DNA of 64,000 nucleotides from an uncultured Tissierellia bacterium (lineage in GTDB: Bacteria; Bacillota; Clostridia; Tissierellales; Tissierellaceae): assembly GCA_946402705.1 (NCBI GenBank), contig CAMIXG010000001.1:204230-268229 (forward strand). The letters run 5' to 3'. Below are positions 9,750 through 19,480 of the stretch, in pieces (the stretch's first letter is position 1; every line of letters begins with the position of its first letter). The notes under the pieces were generated by a model. It ran no database searches. It saw only the letters and a program-made list of their open reading frames with translations, and was not told the DNA's origin. Both the position numbers and the translations under genes were made by a program.

Positions 9750-10938
9750 ATATATCTTTTACTTTATCTAATATAATCACTGCAACATCTTTTTTATCCA
9801 TTAAAGGATAGTCAGTTCTATTTTTTTCCCTATCTATTATAGTAACTAGATTAGTTTCTCCATCAAAACCTGCGCCCTTTATAGTTACATCATTTGCCAC
9901 TATAAAATCCAGATTTTTTTTATCTATTTTTTTACTGGCATTTTCTATTAAGTCATTTGTTTCAGCAGCAAAACCAACCATTATCTTATCTGCTTTTTTC
10001 TTGCCAAAATATGCTGCAATATCAGGATTTTCTATAAAATCAATGGTTAATTCATTATCATCTATTTTTTTCTTGATTTTTTTATCAGCTACATTTTTAG
10101 GTCTATAATCAGAAGGTGCTGCAGATTTTATTAAAACATCTGTAGCTTCAAAGTATTTTTCAACAGCATCTTTCATCTCTAGTGTTGTATCAACCCTAAT
10201 TAGATTAACTCCTTCTGGTGGAGTAAGCTTAGTTGGTCCTGTTATAAGGTTTACAACTGCCCCTCTATCAACTGCATTCTTAGCTATGCTATATCCCATT
10301 TTTCCGCTAGATTTGTTTGATAGGTATCTAACTGGATCAAGTGGTTCTATAGTTGGTCCCGCAGTTATGGTTATGTTTACGCCCTTTAAATCCTTCTCTA
10401 CAAAATACGATTTAATATATTCTAAAATTTCTGCTGGTTCAGACATTTTACCTGAACCCACATCTCCACAAGCTAGTAACCCAGAAGTTGGATTTACAAA
10501 CTCATATCCAAGTTTTTTTAGCTTAGACATATTTTCCTGCACTATTGGGTTTTCATACATGACAGTATTCATAGCTGGAACTAAAACAACTTGAGCCTTT
10601 GTTGCCATTACAACAGTACTTAAAAGATCATCTGAAATACCATTTGCTATTTTCCCAATTATATTTGCTGTGGCTGGTGCTATTACTAATATATCCGCCT
10701 TTTTCGCCAATGATATATGCTCCACATCATAATGTGTTATCTCACTAAACATCTTGTGATGTACAACATTATTAGACATTGTTTGAAAAGTTAAGGGTGT
10801 AACAAATTCTTTAGCACCATCTGTCATTATTACTTCTACATTTGCCTGTTCTTTTTTTAATCTACTAACTAAATCAACAGACTTATATACTGCAATACCT
10901 CCAGTAACTCCTAAAACTACTGTCTTATCCTTAAGCAT
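9730..10938 (-). CDS. coaBC: Bifunctional phosphopantothenoylcysteine decarboxylase/synthetase CoaBC
   Basis: Two steps of coenzyme A synthesis. The N-terminal CoaC flavoprotein (about 1-185) decarboxylates 4'-phosphopantothenoylcysteine and shows PAMNTVM and the redox Cys in LLACGDVGSG. The C-terminal CoaB (about 186-400) makes that substrate with CTP and shows GPTIEPLDPVRY, SSGKMG and KKK near 290. 402 aa, usual length. The ATG is behind AAGGAG. It follows rpoZ by 16 bases. Confidence 0.97.
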   Translation of the reverse strand: MLKDKTVVLGVTGGIAVYKSVDLVSRLKKEQANVEVIMTDGAKEFVTPLTFQTMSNNVVHHKMFSEITHYDVEHISLAKKADILVIAPATANIIGKIANGISDDLLSTVVMATKAQVVLVPAMNTVMYENPIVQENMSKLKKLGYEFVNPTSGLLACGDVGSGKMSEPAEILEYIKSYFVEKDLKGVNITITAGPTIEPLDPVRYLSNKSSGKMGYSIAKNAVDRGAVVNLITGPTKLTPPEGVNLIRVDTTLEMKDAVEKYFEATDVLIKSAAPSDYRPKNVADKKIKKKIDDNELTIDFIENPDIAAYFGKKKADKIMVGFAAETNDLIENASKKIDKKNLDFIVANDVTIKGAGFDGETNLVTIIDREKNRTDYPLMDKKDVAVIILDKVKDILKTKAR

Positions 10939-10954
10939 TTAACCACTCCTTAGA

Positions 10955-11152
10955 TTAGTCTTCTATTCTTTCGTAAGATATTTTATCATCTAATATTTCT
11001 TCCAATGCTATAGACACAGCCTTAGAACTATCTGTATCTACTAATGGTTTTGAACCATCAACTATTTTTCTTGCTCTTTTTGCAATAAGTATTGCTAGTG
11101 TGTATCTGCTATCGCCTTTTTCTCCTAATTCACCAAATGATGGATTTAACAT
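10955..11152 (-). CDS. rpoZ: RNA polymerase omega subunit
   Basis: Small RNA polymerase assembly subunit. 65 aa, on the short side for the family. The conserved core YTLAILIAKRARKI and the acidic C-terminal helix with KAVSIALEEI can be read. Its ATG overlaps the gmk stop (TAATG), so the two are coupled. The gmk-rpoZ-coaBC-priA order is standard in Firmicutes. Confidence 0.94.
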   Translation of the reverse strand: MLNPSFGELGEKGDSRYTLAILIAKRARKIVDGSKPLVDTDSSKAVSIALEEILDDKISYERIED

Positions 11153-11763
11153 TATTTTCTTCCCCCTAAATATTCTTCTTTAATATTATTTTTTCTAACA
11201 ACTCTATGTTTTTCTGCATTTATTATAGACTTAATATTATCTATTGCAGCTTCAAGGTTATCATTTACAACAAAGTAATCATACTTGTCCACTAGGTCAA
11301 TTTCCTTATAAGCATTAGACATTCTCTTATCTATCTCAGCTTGAGTTTCAGTATCTCTATCCACAATTCTTCTTTCTAGTTCCTCCATAGATGGTGGAAG
11401 TATAAATACAGTTATAACTTCTGGATGTTTGTCCTTTACCTGTAGTGCTCCTTGTACATCTATTTCTAGTAGTACTATTTTACCACTATTTATACCTTTT
11501 TCAACAAATTCTTTAGATGTTCCATAATAATTTGTATGGACAAAGGCATGTTCTAAAAACTCACCTTTTTCTATCTTTGTTTCAAAGTCTTCCTTGCTTA
11601 TAAAATTATAATTTATTCCATCAACTTCACCTTCTCTAGGCTTTCTACTAGTTGATGATACTGAAAACACTATATCTTTATCTGATTCAATAAGATCTTT
11701 ACATACAGTACCTTTACCTACTCCTGATGGTCCTGATACAATTAACAAAAATCCTAAATCCAT
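11152..11763 (-). CDS. gmk: Guanylate kinase
   Basis: Phosphorylates GMP to GDP, and so sets substrate supply for GTP and (p)ppGpp. 203 aa from the chosen start. The P-loop SGPSGVGKGT is near the N-terminus, followed by STSRKPREGEVDG (GMP binding) and the lid region. A longer frame begins at 11784, inside the upstream gene. The ATG at 11763 lies 7 bases behind AGGAG and is preferred. Confidence 0.96.
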   Translation of the reverse strand: MDLGFLLIVSGPSGVGKGTVCKDLIESDKDIVFSVSSTSRKPREGEVDGINYNFISKEDFETKIEKGEFLEHAFVHTNYYGTSKEFVEKGINSGKIVLLEIDVQGALQVKDKHPEVITVFILPPSMEELERRIVDRDTETQAEIDKRMSNAYKEIDLVDKYDYFVVNDNLEAAIDNIKSIINAEKHRVVRKNNIKEEYLGGRK

Positions 11764-11773
11764 ACTATCACTC

Positions 11774-12013
11774 CTATTTCTCATTTGTCCTTAAAGCTAT
11801 TGTCTCTGGTTGAATAGCTGAAAGTATAATATGTTTGCTATCCATAACTATTACACTTCTAGTTTTTCTCCCATAGGTTGCATCTATTAAATACCCTTTT
11901 TCACGAGTTTCTTGTATTAGTCTTTTAATAGGTGCTGACTCTGGGCTTATAATGGATATTACACGATTTGATGCTACTACATTTCCAAATCCTATATTAA
12001 TAAGTTTATCCAA
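11774..12013 (-). CDS. remA: RemA/DUF370-family DNA-binding regulator
   Basis: 79 aa. Matches the RemA (DUF370) family, small ring-forming DNA-binding proteins that regulate matrix and osmoprotection genes in Bacillus. Visible family hallmarks are IGFGNVV near the N-terminus, the SAPIKR segment, and a basic [12 protein letters not shown] strand. The start is a TTG 7 bases behind GGAG. It lies between yicC and gmk, its usual Firmicute position. Targets in this organism are unknown. Confidence 0.88.
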   Translation of the reverse strand: MDKLINIGFGNVVASNRVISIISPESAPIKRLIQETREKGYLIDATYGRKTRSVIVMDSKHIILSAIQPETIALRTNEK

Positions 12014-12029
12014 ATAATCACTCCAATAA

Positions 12030-12911
12030 CTACTCTATATTTTGAACTTGTTCCCTAAGTTTTTCTATTTCTGACTTTATCTCAACTACATGGTTTGTAA
12101 TTATAACATCTCCAGTTTTTGAACCAATCGTATTTACTTCCCTATTCATCTCTTGAATCAAAAAGTCCAACTTTCTTCCAACAGGCTCTTTTTCTCCCAT
12201 TATTTTTAAATATTGTTTTATATGAGAACCAAACCTTGTTATCTCTTCATCTATATTGGATTTATCTGAGAAGAAAGCTACTTCTTCAGCAAGTTTTTCT
12301 TCACTGATTAAACTACCATCTGGAAGTAATTCATTTATTCTTGTCTCTAATTTTTCCTTGTATTCTGCTACTACCTTGGGAGCTGATTTTTCTATCTCTT
12401 TGACTAAACTCTCTATCTTATTTATTTTTTCAACCATATCTAGTCTTAAGTTTTCTCCCTCTGCCCTTCTCATTTCGTATATGTCATCTAAGGCAGTTGT
12501 CAAACTTTCCTTCAGGTCCTTCCATAGCAAATCCTCACTAAGTTCTTCTCTCTCAACACTAAATACATCCCCAAGTTTAAGGATTGAAGATAGATGAATA
12601 TCCTCATTTAAATTTAATTCAGCCTTTAATATATCAAGGTTTCTATGTATCTCTTTTGCCAGTGGCAGATCTAAATTTATCTTTAGGGATTTTTCATCTA
12701 AATATTCTAAATTAATATAGATATCCACTTTACCCCTATTTATATATCTTTTAACTTCTCTCTTTATCTTATCCTCTAAAAAATTTAAGTGTCTTGGTAG
12801 TCTTATAGATATATCGTTATATCTATGATTAACAGTTTTTATTTCAGTTTTCAAACTATACTTTTCAGATAAAAACTCACCTCTACCAAAGCCCGTCATA
12901 CTAATTAGCAT
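12030..12911 (-). CDS. yicC: YicC-family endoribonuclease
   Basis: 293 aa, full length. Starts with SMTGFGRGE, has a conserved basic TVNHRY segment near residue 27, and ends with the C-terminal family core ([17 protein letters not shown]) near residue 250. E. coli YicC is reported to be an endoribonuclease; the clostridial protein is not characterised to my knowledge. First gene of the minus-strand run, behind GAGGTG, divergent from rqcH. Confidence 0.9.
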   Translation of the reverse strand: MLISMTGFGRGEFLSEKYSLKTEIKTVNHRYNDISIRLPRHLNFLEDKIKREVKRYINRGKVDIYINLEYLDEKSLKINLDLPLAKEIHRNLDILKAELNLNEDIHLSSILKLGDVFSVEREELSEDLLWKDLKESLTTALDDIYEMRRAEGENLRLDMVEKINKIESLVKEIEKSAPKVVAEYKEKLETRINELLPDGSLISEEKLAEEVAFFSDKSNIDEEITRFGSHIKQYLKIMGEKEPVGRKLDFLIQEMNREVNTIGSKTGDVIITNHVVEIKSEIEKLREQVQNIE

Positions 12912-13054
12912 TCCATCACCTCTTCTTTTGCCATTATATAATAGAAAGTTTTAAAATTGCTAGGAATTGTTAATTTTTTTTAATATTTATAATATAATTC
13001 TTAAATTTAGCCATTTTTTCTCAACTTAAGTAATATACAAGACAAAATAATATA

Positions 13055-13063
13055 TGATATACT
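13055..13063 (+). promoter_or_regulatory. Extended -10 promoter for rqcH
   Basis: TGATATACT is an extended -10 element (TG, one base, TATACT at 13058-13063). The -35 at 17 bases is poor, as is common with extended -10 promoters. Transcription would begin near 13070, about 20 bases before the rqcH start. Confidence 0.55.
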
Positions 13064-13092
13064 ATTTTAAGAATTATATAGGAGGTAGAGCA

Positions 13093-14847
13093 ATGGCATT
13101 TGATGGTATAGTCATGCATTCAGTTATAGATGAATTAAAAGAAAAACTAATAGATGGTAGAGTTGATAAGGTATATCAGCCTGAAAAAGATGAGATTTTT
13201 ATCCATATAAGGGCCAAGGGCCTTAATCAATCACTACTAATATCAGCTAGTAGCAATAATCCTAGATTATATCTAACTGATAAAACTAAAAAAAATCCTA
13301 CAGAAGCACCGCAATTTTGTATGATTTTAAGAAAACACTTAATAGGCTCAACTATTTTAAGTATAGAGCAGTATAAAACAGATAGAATTGTATTTATTGA
13401 TATGTTATCCAAGGACGAACTTGGTATAAATAGAGAAAAAAGATTGATAGTAGAAATTATGGGAAGACACAGTAACATTATTCTTATAGATAAAGAAAGT
13501 GAAAAAGTCATAGACTCCATTAGCAGAGTATCTGTAGATATGAGTAGTGTTAGACAGATATATCCAGGTTCTTTATATGTCCTTCCCCCTCTTCAAGATA
13601 AACTATCACCACTAGAACTTGAAGAAACTAGCTTTAATTCAGCCCTAAAACTAGCTGAGGATTTGCCAGTATTTAAGTTTATATATACAAATTATCTAGG
13701 ACTAAGTCCAATTTTTAGCAAGGAGATTTGTTTTAGGGCTCAAGTAGATAGTAATCAAAGTGTAGATACTTTATCTGATGAAGATATAGTAAAACTCTTT
13801 AATACTTTTAAGAGTCTTATGGATTCTATAAAAAATAATAAATATACTCCAAATATAGCCTATGATAAAGATAAGTCTATACTTGGCTTTCATATAATCA
13901 AACTAAGTCAGTTTGAAAGTGCTAGCTTTAGAAATTTTGATTTTATATCAACTCTTTTAGATAATTATTATTTTGAGAAAGATTTATCTGATAGGATAAA
14001 TCAAAAATCTTCATCCATGAGAAAAATTATAAGCAATCATTTAGATAGGGCAAAAAATAAACTAAAAAAACAAAATAGAGAATTAGAAGATGCTCATGAT
14101 AGGGAAAAGTATAAGGTTTATGCAGATTTAATTTCGGCAAATATTTATTCAATAGAAAAGGGTGCTAAAAATATTACAGTACAAAATTTCTATGATCCAG
14201 AACTTAAGGATTTAGAAATTCCCCTTGATGAAAAAATACCAGCACACTTAAATGCGCAAAAATACTATAAAAAATATTCAAGACTTAAAAATGCATCTAA
14301 TCTTTTAAAAGAAGAGATACCTAATACAGAAAATGAGATTGAATATCTTGAAAATGTTTTATATTCTATAACTCATTCTAGTGATACTCTTGATCTTGAA
14401 GATATAAAAGATGAACTTATATCTGAAGGCTATATTAAAAAATCTAAAAAGTCTAAGAAAGCTAAGCTTGAAAAAACAGAAGCTTATAATTTCCTTACTT
14501 CAAATGGCATAACTGTTTTAGTTGGAAGAAATAATAGGCAAAATGATGAATTAACTTTCAAAAAATCTAATCGTGATGATATATGGTTACATGCTCAAAA
14601 TATTCCAGGTTCTCATGTCATTTTAAAAACTAGCTTAGATAAGCTAAAAGAATCTGATTTAATAGAAGCTGCAAGACTAGCTGCCTATTATAGCAGTGGT
14701 AAAAATTCAAACTCCGTTTCCATAGATTACACAGAGAGAAAACATGTTAGAAAACAAAAAGGAGCAAAACCTGGCCTAGTGTTTTATGAAGATTTTAATA
14801 CTATATCAGTAAATCCTAATGATGAACTGATACAACAGCAAAAATAA
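13093..14847 (+). CDS. rqcH: NFACT-domain ribosome rescue factor RqcH (FbpA/YloA family)
   Basis: Binds stalled 50S subunits carrying peptidyl-tRNA and directs C-terminal alanine tailing in bacterial ribosome-associated quality control. 584 aa from the ATG behind GGAGG; the frame open from 13054 lacks a ribosome site. NFACT-N starts at residue 1 (AFDGIVMHSVIDEL). A long coiled-coil/HhH middle (about 290-430) and a C-terminal NFACT-R domain with DIWLHAQNIPGSH and the YTERKHVRK motif follow. Older databases call it a fibronectin-binding protein. It is monocistronic and ends at a bidirectional terminator. Confidence 0.95.
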   Translation: MAFDGIVMHSVIDELKEKLIDGRVDKVYQPEKDEIFIHIRAKGLNQSLLISASSNNPRLYLTDKTKKNPTEAPQFCMILRKHLIGSTILSIEQYKTDRIVFIDMLSKDELGINREKRLIVEIMGRHSNIILIDKESEKVIDSISRVSVDMSSVRQIYPGSLYVLPPLQDKLSPLELEETSFNSALKLAEDLPVFKFIYTNYLGLSPIFSKEICFRAQVDSNQSVDTLSDEDIVKLFNTFKSLMDSIKNNKYTPNIAYDKDKSILGFHIIKLSQFESASFRNFDFISTLLDNYYFEKDLSDRINQKSSSMRKIISNHLDRAKNKLKKQNRELEDAHDREKYKVYADLISANIYSIEKGAKNITVQNFYDPELKDLEIPLDEKIPAHLNAQKYYKKYSRLKNASNLLKEEIPNTENEIEYLENVLYSITHSSDTLDLEDIKDELISEGYIKKSKKSKKAKLEKTEAYNFLTSNGITVLVGRNNRQNDELTFKKSNRDDIWLHAQNIPGSHVILKTSLDKLKESDLIEAARLAAYYSSGKNSNSVSIDYTERKHVRKQKGAKPGLVFYEDFNTISVNPNDELIQQQK

Positions 14848-14885
14848 AAGGATAAAGTTCTATTAATTTTAGAACTTTATCCTTT
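14847..14885. terminator. Bidirectional terminator between rqcH and a convergent gene
   Basis: A 15-base stem (14847-14861 against 14871-14885, AAAGGATAAAGTTCT and its complement) with a short AT loop. T-rich flanks on the plus strand and A-rich flanks allow use from both sides. Confidence 0.85.
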
Positions 14886-14922
14886 ATTTATTATAAGTTT
14901 TTATAGTACATATAAAATCTAT

Positions 14923-15270
14923 CTATATACCAAAATATTGTTTTGTTACTAAAACCGCTACTACAGCTATCACTATAGAAGCTATAGTTTGTATGATATC
15001 AATAATAAGATAAAAATAATCATACTTAGTATTATTTCTATTCTTACTATTAAATTTTATTTTCTCTATTCTTGAAATAAGGCTAGGTATAGTTATACAT
15101 ATTAATCTTAAAGCTATGACTACTAATAAAATAATAGCTAATACTTCATGAGAATTCAAAAAATTAATTACCCTTTTATCTTTTTTTGCTATATAAAATA
15201 TAATAGCAGAGATTAATACTAAGATTAGTGGTAATGGTGTATTTTTTTCGCCACCCTTAAGCTTATTCAT
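14923..15270 (-). CDS. Small membrane protein of unknown function
   Basis: 115 aa; I do not recognise it. Three hydrophobic helices are visible (about 13-27, 42-62 and 88-108), separated by basic stretches. The N-terminus is short and polar, without a signal cleavage site. The ATG is behind AAAGG. It is convergent with rqcH and faces an 800-base gene-free region upstream. There is no partner gene, so it is probably transcribed alone. Confidence 0.65.
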   Translation of the reverse strand: MNKLKGGEKNTPLPLILVLISAIIFYIAKKDKRVINFLNSHEVLAIILLVVIALRLICITIPSLISRIEKIKFNSKNRNNTKYDYFYLIIDIIQTIASIVIAVVAVLVTKQYFGI

Positions 15271-16071
15271 GGTATCAAACCTTTCATTATTTAATATAGA
15301 TAATTAGTAAATTGATATCACATCCATATAAGTTACTATTACTTTAAGTATTCTGTCTTTTCTTTACCCTCTTAGATTTTACTCTTAAAATGATGATATT
15401 TTTTATGATTATTTATCAACTTAGTAGTATCTAATAAATCTCCTCTAACTTTACAAGTTGATTTTAAAAGAAAGTATATCAGCCAGCATAATTTTTTTCA
15501 AAAACTATACTTAAACCTAATCTTATATCTTTACTAATTCACTACTTTATAAGGCTACATCTATGACTACACCCTATAGCACTTATTATTTCTTGTCAAT
15601 ATTCATTTTCCAATTTATTGCCAATTAAATAAATCAAAGCTCTATTTTTAGCTGTCTAAATTGTTTAAATTTTCGCACAAATGATTGTTTTTTAAACTTA
15701 AGTAAACAGACTAAAATAGATTTTTAAATTCTAAGTGTATCCTAAATGTTAAACACTTATACTCCAGTATATAAACAAGTACAATTGTTAATACATTTGA
15801 ATAATTTTCTAGTCTTGGTATAATATTGTAGTCAGGTTATTTATATTAAAATAAAAATAGATTTTTAAATAAATTTTAGCCAAATAAATTATATGATTTG
15901 TATAGGATTACTTCGCTTTATTTTATTAAGGATTTTCAAAACTATTTAATTTTTTAATTATATTACTTTATCACAATTCATACTTCTATCTCCAAAATAG
16001 AAGCTATCATAATGAGTAATTTTAATTACTACTTGGATTTAAAATAATACATATCTCAAGGAGGATTTATA
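15271..16071. other. 800-base gene-free region upstream of the MCP gene
   Basis: Very AT-rich. It holds the MCP promoter (15797-15824), a small palindrome ATACTCCAGTAT (15759-15770) just upstream of it, and the roughly 240-base MCP leader. No ORF of convincing length is present on either strand. On the minus strand, about 15440-15610 can be read as a broken coding-like stretch with several in-frame stops, but nothing recognisable. Confidence 0.6.
15797..15824 (+). promoter_or_regulatory. Sigma-A-type promoter for the MCP gene
   Basis: TTGAAT (15797-15802), a 16-base spacer and a perfect TATAAT (15819-15824). Transcription from near 15831 would give a leader of about 240 bases before the MCP start. 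That leader contains a CTTCTAT/ATAGAAG hairpin (about 15983-16003) and the self-complementary AGTAATTTTAATTACT (about 16015-16030). I see no c-di-GMP-I consensus in it. Confidence 0.65.
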
Positions 16072-18117
16072 ATGAGCAGCAAGAGTGACAAAAGAATATT
16101 TAAAAAACAAGAGAAAACCAAACAAAAAAGTGCCAAATTTAAGCTAACATTTTTATTAATAGCCCTAATAGCCTTTTCCATAATAGCAGTGTTTTCACTG
16201 ACTTATACTGGAGCAAAGAAGGGACTTGTTAATCAAATAAAAAATGGAGAATCCCAACTAATGGGTAATGTTTCTGACTATGTAGAATCTTGGATAGAAA
16301 ATAAAAGACAGGAAATCAATGCTATGTCTACCCTACTACAAGATGACATAACACCTATTGTAAATGACAAGTTAAATATAGTAAAAGGTTATAATTCTCT
16401 AAATGAAACTTACGAGTACTATGCAGGTCTTAAGGACGGAACCTATTTAGATGGTGGAGATTGGACACCACCAGCAGGATTTAAACCTGAAAAAAGAGAT
16501 TGGTATGTAGATGCTGTTTCTAGTTCTACTATGGTTATGTCTAGCCCCTACATTGATGAAAAGACTAATGATGTAGTAGTTTCAATTTCTAAGATAATTG
16601 GTGATAAAGAAGCCATAGAGGGTGTAGTAGCCTTAGACTTTAAAATTTCCAACCTAGATAGTTTACTATCTAAGGTAAATATAGGAGAAAATGCTTATAT
16701 CATAATAGCAGATAAAAATAACAATGTACTTCTTCATCCAGATAAAAAATATAGACCACAAAAAACTGGATCTACAAATCTGGCAGATTTAAATATTAAT
16801 ATAACAGGAGATAATAATCAGGATATAAATGCAAAGGTTACAGACTATGACGGAGTAGAAAGATTCTTTTTATCAAGTGATATAAAATCTCTTGGTTGGA
16901 AATTGATTTTAGCCAGACCAGCCTCAATCTTAACTGATGTACCAAATGAACTTTTAATAAAAAATATAGTTGCTTCAATCATAATACTAGCCTTATCTCT
17001 AGTTTTTGTATCCATGATTGCCAGCTATGCTCTTACACCATCTATAGTTGCTTCTAATATAATTAAGGACATAGCAAATACTAGACTAAGAGTAGATAAG
17101 AAAAAAATAAATAAATATAAAAATAAAAATGATGAAATCGGAACCTTGTTTAGTAGTATAGAACTATTGGTAGATAATATGACCAAGATGACCAGCGTTA
17201 TACAAGAAACATCTAACGAATTAGATTCAAACTTTAATGATGTCTTAGTAAAAACAACTAATTTAGATGCTGGTGCAAATAATACTTTTTCTTCAGTAGA
17301 AAACTTATCTGCTGGACTTGAAGAATTAACTGCTACTACAGCTCTTTTAGAAGATAATTCTAAGTCTATAGATGGTAATGTGAAAAACTTTATCGCAGAT
17401 GTTAATTCAGGTAGAGAAAAAGCTCTTGCTATTTCTAAAAATGCTAGTAGTCAGGAACAGCTATTTCTAGAAAGAGCCCATAGTTTTGATGTTAACTTAA
17501 ATGTTATCTCTGAAGAGCTAGAAGTATCTATAAAAGAAGCTCGTAAAATAGAAAATATCAAAAGCTTAGCATCTCTTATAAAGGATATAGCAGAACAGAC
17601 AAATTTACTTGCTTTAAATGCTAGTATTGAAGCTGCTAGAGCTGGTGAACATGGCAGAGGTTTCTCTGTTGTTGCAGATGAAATAAAGAAACTTTCACAT
17701 GAAACCAAAGATGTGGTAACTCAAATAAATGATGATACAGAAAATATTATACTTGCAGTAAATAATCTACTAGAGGCAATATCAAAATCTATGACTGGAA
17801 TAAAGAATAGTACAACTCAAAATCATGATGAAGTTATGGTACTTCTAGGTAAGTATAATACAGATGGAAAAGATTACTTTAGTACTATGAGTAATATGTC
17901 AGAAACTAGTAAGGATATCTTAGCTTCTATCAACACTATTTTAGATTCTATAACAGAGGTAAACCATGTAATAGAAGAATCTGCTAAATTAAGTATGAAT
18001 GTTACAACTGAAACTCAAAATATAACAAATAATACAGCTGAATTAGAACAAGCTAATGCCAAGGTTAAAAAACTTGCAGAAACCTTAAATGATGTAGCAT
18101 CAAATTTTGAAATTTAA
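16072..18117 (+). CDS. Methyl-accepting chemotaxis protein with dCache sensor
   Basis: Transmembrane chemoreceptor that would signal to CheA/CheW. 681 aa. It has a basic N-terminus, TM1 about 24-45, an extracellular double-Cache-type domain (about 46-300, with a WYVDAVSS motif and DLNIN/DYDG segments), TM2 about 304-328, HAMP-like linker, and the cytoplasmic helical hairpin. The hairpin tip, [16 protein letters not shown] followed by [12 protein letters not shown], lies at about 505-540. The ligand is not predictable. Monocistronic, ATG behind AAGGAGG, with its own promoter and terminator. No other motility or chemotaxis gene is in the window. Confidence 0.95.
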   Translation: MSSKSDKRIFKKQEKTKQKSAKFKLTFLLIALIAFSIIAVFSLTYTGAKKGLVNQIKNGESQLMGNVSDYVESWIENKRQEINAMSTLLQDDITPIVNDKLNIVKGYNSLNETYEYYAGLKDGTYLDGGDWTPPAGFKPEKRDWYVDAVSSSTMVMSSPYIDEKTNDVVVSISKIIGDKEAIEGVVALDFKISNLDSLLSKVNIGENAYIIIADKNNNVLLHPDKKYRPQKTGSTNLADLNINITGDNNQDINAKVTDYDGVERFFLSSDIKSLGWKLILARPASILTDVPNELLIKNIVASIIILALSLVFVSMIASYALTPSIVASNIIKDIANTRLRVDKKKINKYKNKNDEIGTLFSSIELLVDNMTKMTSVIQETSNELDSNFNDVLVKTTNLDAGANNTFSSVENLSAGLEELTATTALLEDNSKSIDGNVKNFIADVNSGREKALAISKNASSQEQLFLERAHSFDVNLNVISEELEVSIKEARKIENIKSLASLIKDIAEQTNLLALNASIEAARAGEHGRGFSVVADEIKKLSHETKDVVTQINDDTENIILAVNNLLEAISKSMTGIKNSTTQNHDEVMVLLGKYNTDGKDYFSTMSNMSETSKDILASINTILDSITEVNHVIEESAKLSMNVTTETQNITNNTAELEQANAKVKKLAETLNDVASNFEI

Positions 18118-18118
18118 A

Positions 18119-18154
18119 CAAAAAACAGATTGGGATTTCCCAATCTGTTTTTTA
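18119..18154. terminator. Bidirectional terminator between MCP gene and azoR
   Basis: Stem ACAGATTGGGA (18125-18135) against TCCCAATCTGT (18138-18148), flanked by A-run and T-run. It serves two convergent genes. Confidence 0.9.
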
Positions 18155-18169
18155 TCTATCCAGCTCTAA

Positions 18170-18814
18170 TTAGATTTCATAGAAATTATCAAATACACTT
18201 TCCATATCTTTATAGGCCTTATTTAAAATTTCATCTTCTGTAAATAATCCTGTTGCAGTACCTTCAGCTCTCACTATATCAAAGCTATCAAATTCCATAA
18301 CTTCTTTAAATACCACATTTAAATATTTCCTACTAAACTCTAGTTCTGAATACTTATCATTATTTGAATATATGGAGCCACTACCTTGTAAAAGGAGTAA
18401 TTTTCTCCCATCATTCATAAGTCCTGCATATCCAGTTTCAGTATATTTAAAAGTTTCTCTTGCAATTAGTACATTATCTACATAGTCTTTTAATTTAGAT
18501 GGTATATTAAAATTGTGCATTGGCATAACAACTACAACTCTCTTATGATTCTTAAACTGATCTAAAAGTTCCCTCATCCTATTTGCAACTATTTGTTCCT
18601 CATCATTTAAAGTCTGACCTTCTTTTTGCTTATCAAAGATAGTTAAGACTTCTTCATTTAAATTTGGTATATACTCATCATATAAATCTATAATTTCTAA
18701 ATCTTTTAAATCAAATTTCCCCTCAAATTTATCCATAAAATGTTTTTGTAGCTTTAAAGAATAAGATACCTTTGAATCAAATCTTGGGTGTGCGTTAATA
18801 ATAAGTGTTTTCAT
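18170..18814 (-). CDS. azoR: FMN-dependent NADH:quinone oxidoreductase/azoreductase AzoR
   Basis: Flavodoxin-fold enzyme of the AzoR/NAD(P)H dehydrogenase (quinone) family, thought to protect against quinones. 214 aa. The N-terminus has the flavin-phosphate loop INAHPRFDSKVS, and MPMHNFNIPSKLKDYVDNV is the family flavin-contacting segment. The region near 150-160 (LLLQGSGSIY) matches the second flavin loop. Monocistronic, ATG behind AGGAGG. Confidence 0.88.
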   Translation of the reverse strand: MKTLIINAHPRFDSKVSYSLKLQKHFMDKFEGKFDLKDLEIIDLYDEYIPNLNEEVLTIFDKQKEGQTLNDEEQIVANRMRELLDQFKNHKRVVVVMPMHNFNIPSKLKDYVDNVLIARETFKYTETGYAGLMNDGRKLLLLQGSGSIYSNNDKYSELEFSRKYLNVVFKEVMEFDSFDIVRAEGTATGLFTEDEILNKAYKDMESVFDNFYEI

Positions 18815-18915
18815 AAAAATCCTCCTAGGCTAAATTTTGATAATCATCATCATTTAATATATATATCCTTTTTTCTACTTTTATTAACATATATATAAAC
18901 TTTATCTAATAATAA

Positions 18916-18948
18916 AAATAGACAAGATCAAATTGATCTTGTCTATTT
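18916..18948 (-). terminator. Terminator after pyrR
   Basis: Palindrome AAATAGACAAGATCA and its complement just after the pyrR stop, with A-rich sequence downstream on the plus strand, so a T-run on the transcript. It closes the division-cluster operon. Confidence 0.85.
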
Positions 18949-18949
18949 C

Positions 18950-19480
18950 CTATATAATAATATTAATCTTGTCTTCCCCATCTATTTCCTTAACTTTCAC
19001 CTTAACATTTTCATCTTTAGAAGTGGGAACATTTTTTCCTATAAAGTCTGCTCTTATTGGTAACTCCCTATGTCCTCTATCAACTAATACTGCAAGTTGT
19101 ATTCTCTCTGGCCTATCTTTTTCAAGTATAGCATCCATTGCTGCTCTAGTAGTTCTCCCTGTATATATTACATCATCTACTAAAACTACTATTTTGCCAT
19201 GAGTTTCTCCCTGAAAAGAGTGATTTAATATAGTTTTGTCACTTATCTCTGATAGGTCGTCCCTATATAAACTTATGTCCAAATCATATACTACTGGTGA
19301 TATACCTTCTATTTCTTTTATTTTACTTGCCAATCTTTGAGCTATTGGGAAACCACGGGTTTTAACCCCAACTAAAACTACATTTTCTATCCCCTTATTT
19401 TTTTCAATTATTTCATGGGCTATTCTTGTTATAGCTCTTTGCATAGCTTGTTCATCTAATATAATTGCCTTTTCTTGCAT
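18950..19480 (-). CDS. pyrR: PyrR bifunctional regulator / uracil phosphoribosyltransferase
   Basis: In Bacillus, PyrR binds UMP and pyr mRNA leaders to promote attenuation and has weak UPRTase activity. 176 aa. The PRPP-binding motif [17 protein letters not shown] is intact at about 95-112. Its start overlaps the rluD stop by one base (TAATG). No pyr operon or pyr leader is present in the window, so any regulated genes lie elsewhere. Confidence 0.95.
   Translation of the reverse strand: MQEKAIILDEQAMQRAITRIAHEIIEKNKGIENVVLVGVKTRGFPIAQRLASKIKEIEGISPVVYDLDISLYRDDLSEISDKTILNHSFQGETHGKIVVLVDDVIYTGRTTRAAMDAILEKDRPERIQLAVLVDRGHRELPIRADFIGKNVPTSKDENVKVKVKEIDGEDKINIII

Noticed and set aside
15440..15610. 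Broken coding-like stretch on the minus strand (for example readable as ISKDIRLGLSIVFEKNYAG with stops around it)
   Set aside because: Several in-frame stops, no recognisable family and low complexity; chance or an unidentifiable remnant cannot be told apart.
15830..16071. Cyclic-di-GMP riboswitch in the MCP leader
   Set aside because: The conserved GEMM-type segments were looked for and not found; only simple AT-rich hairpins are visible.
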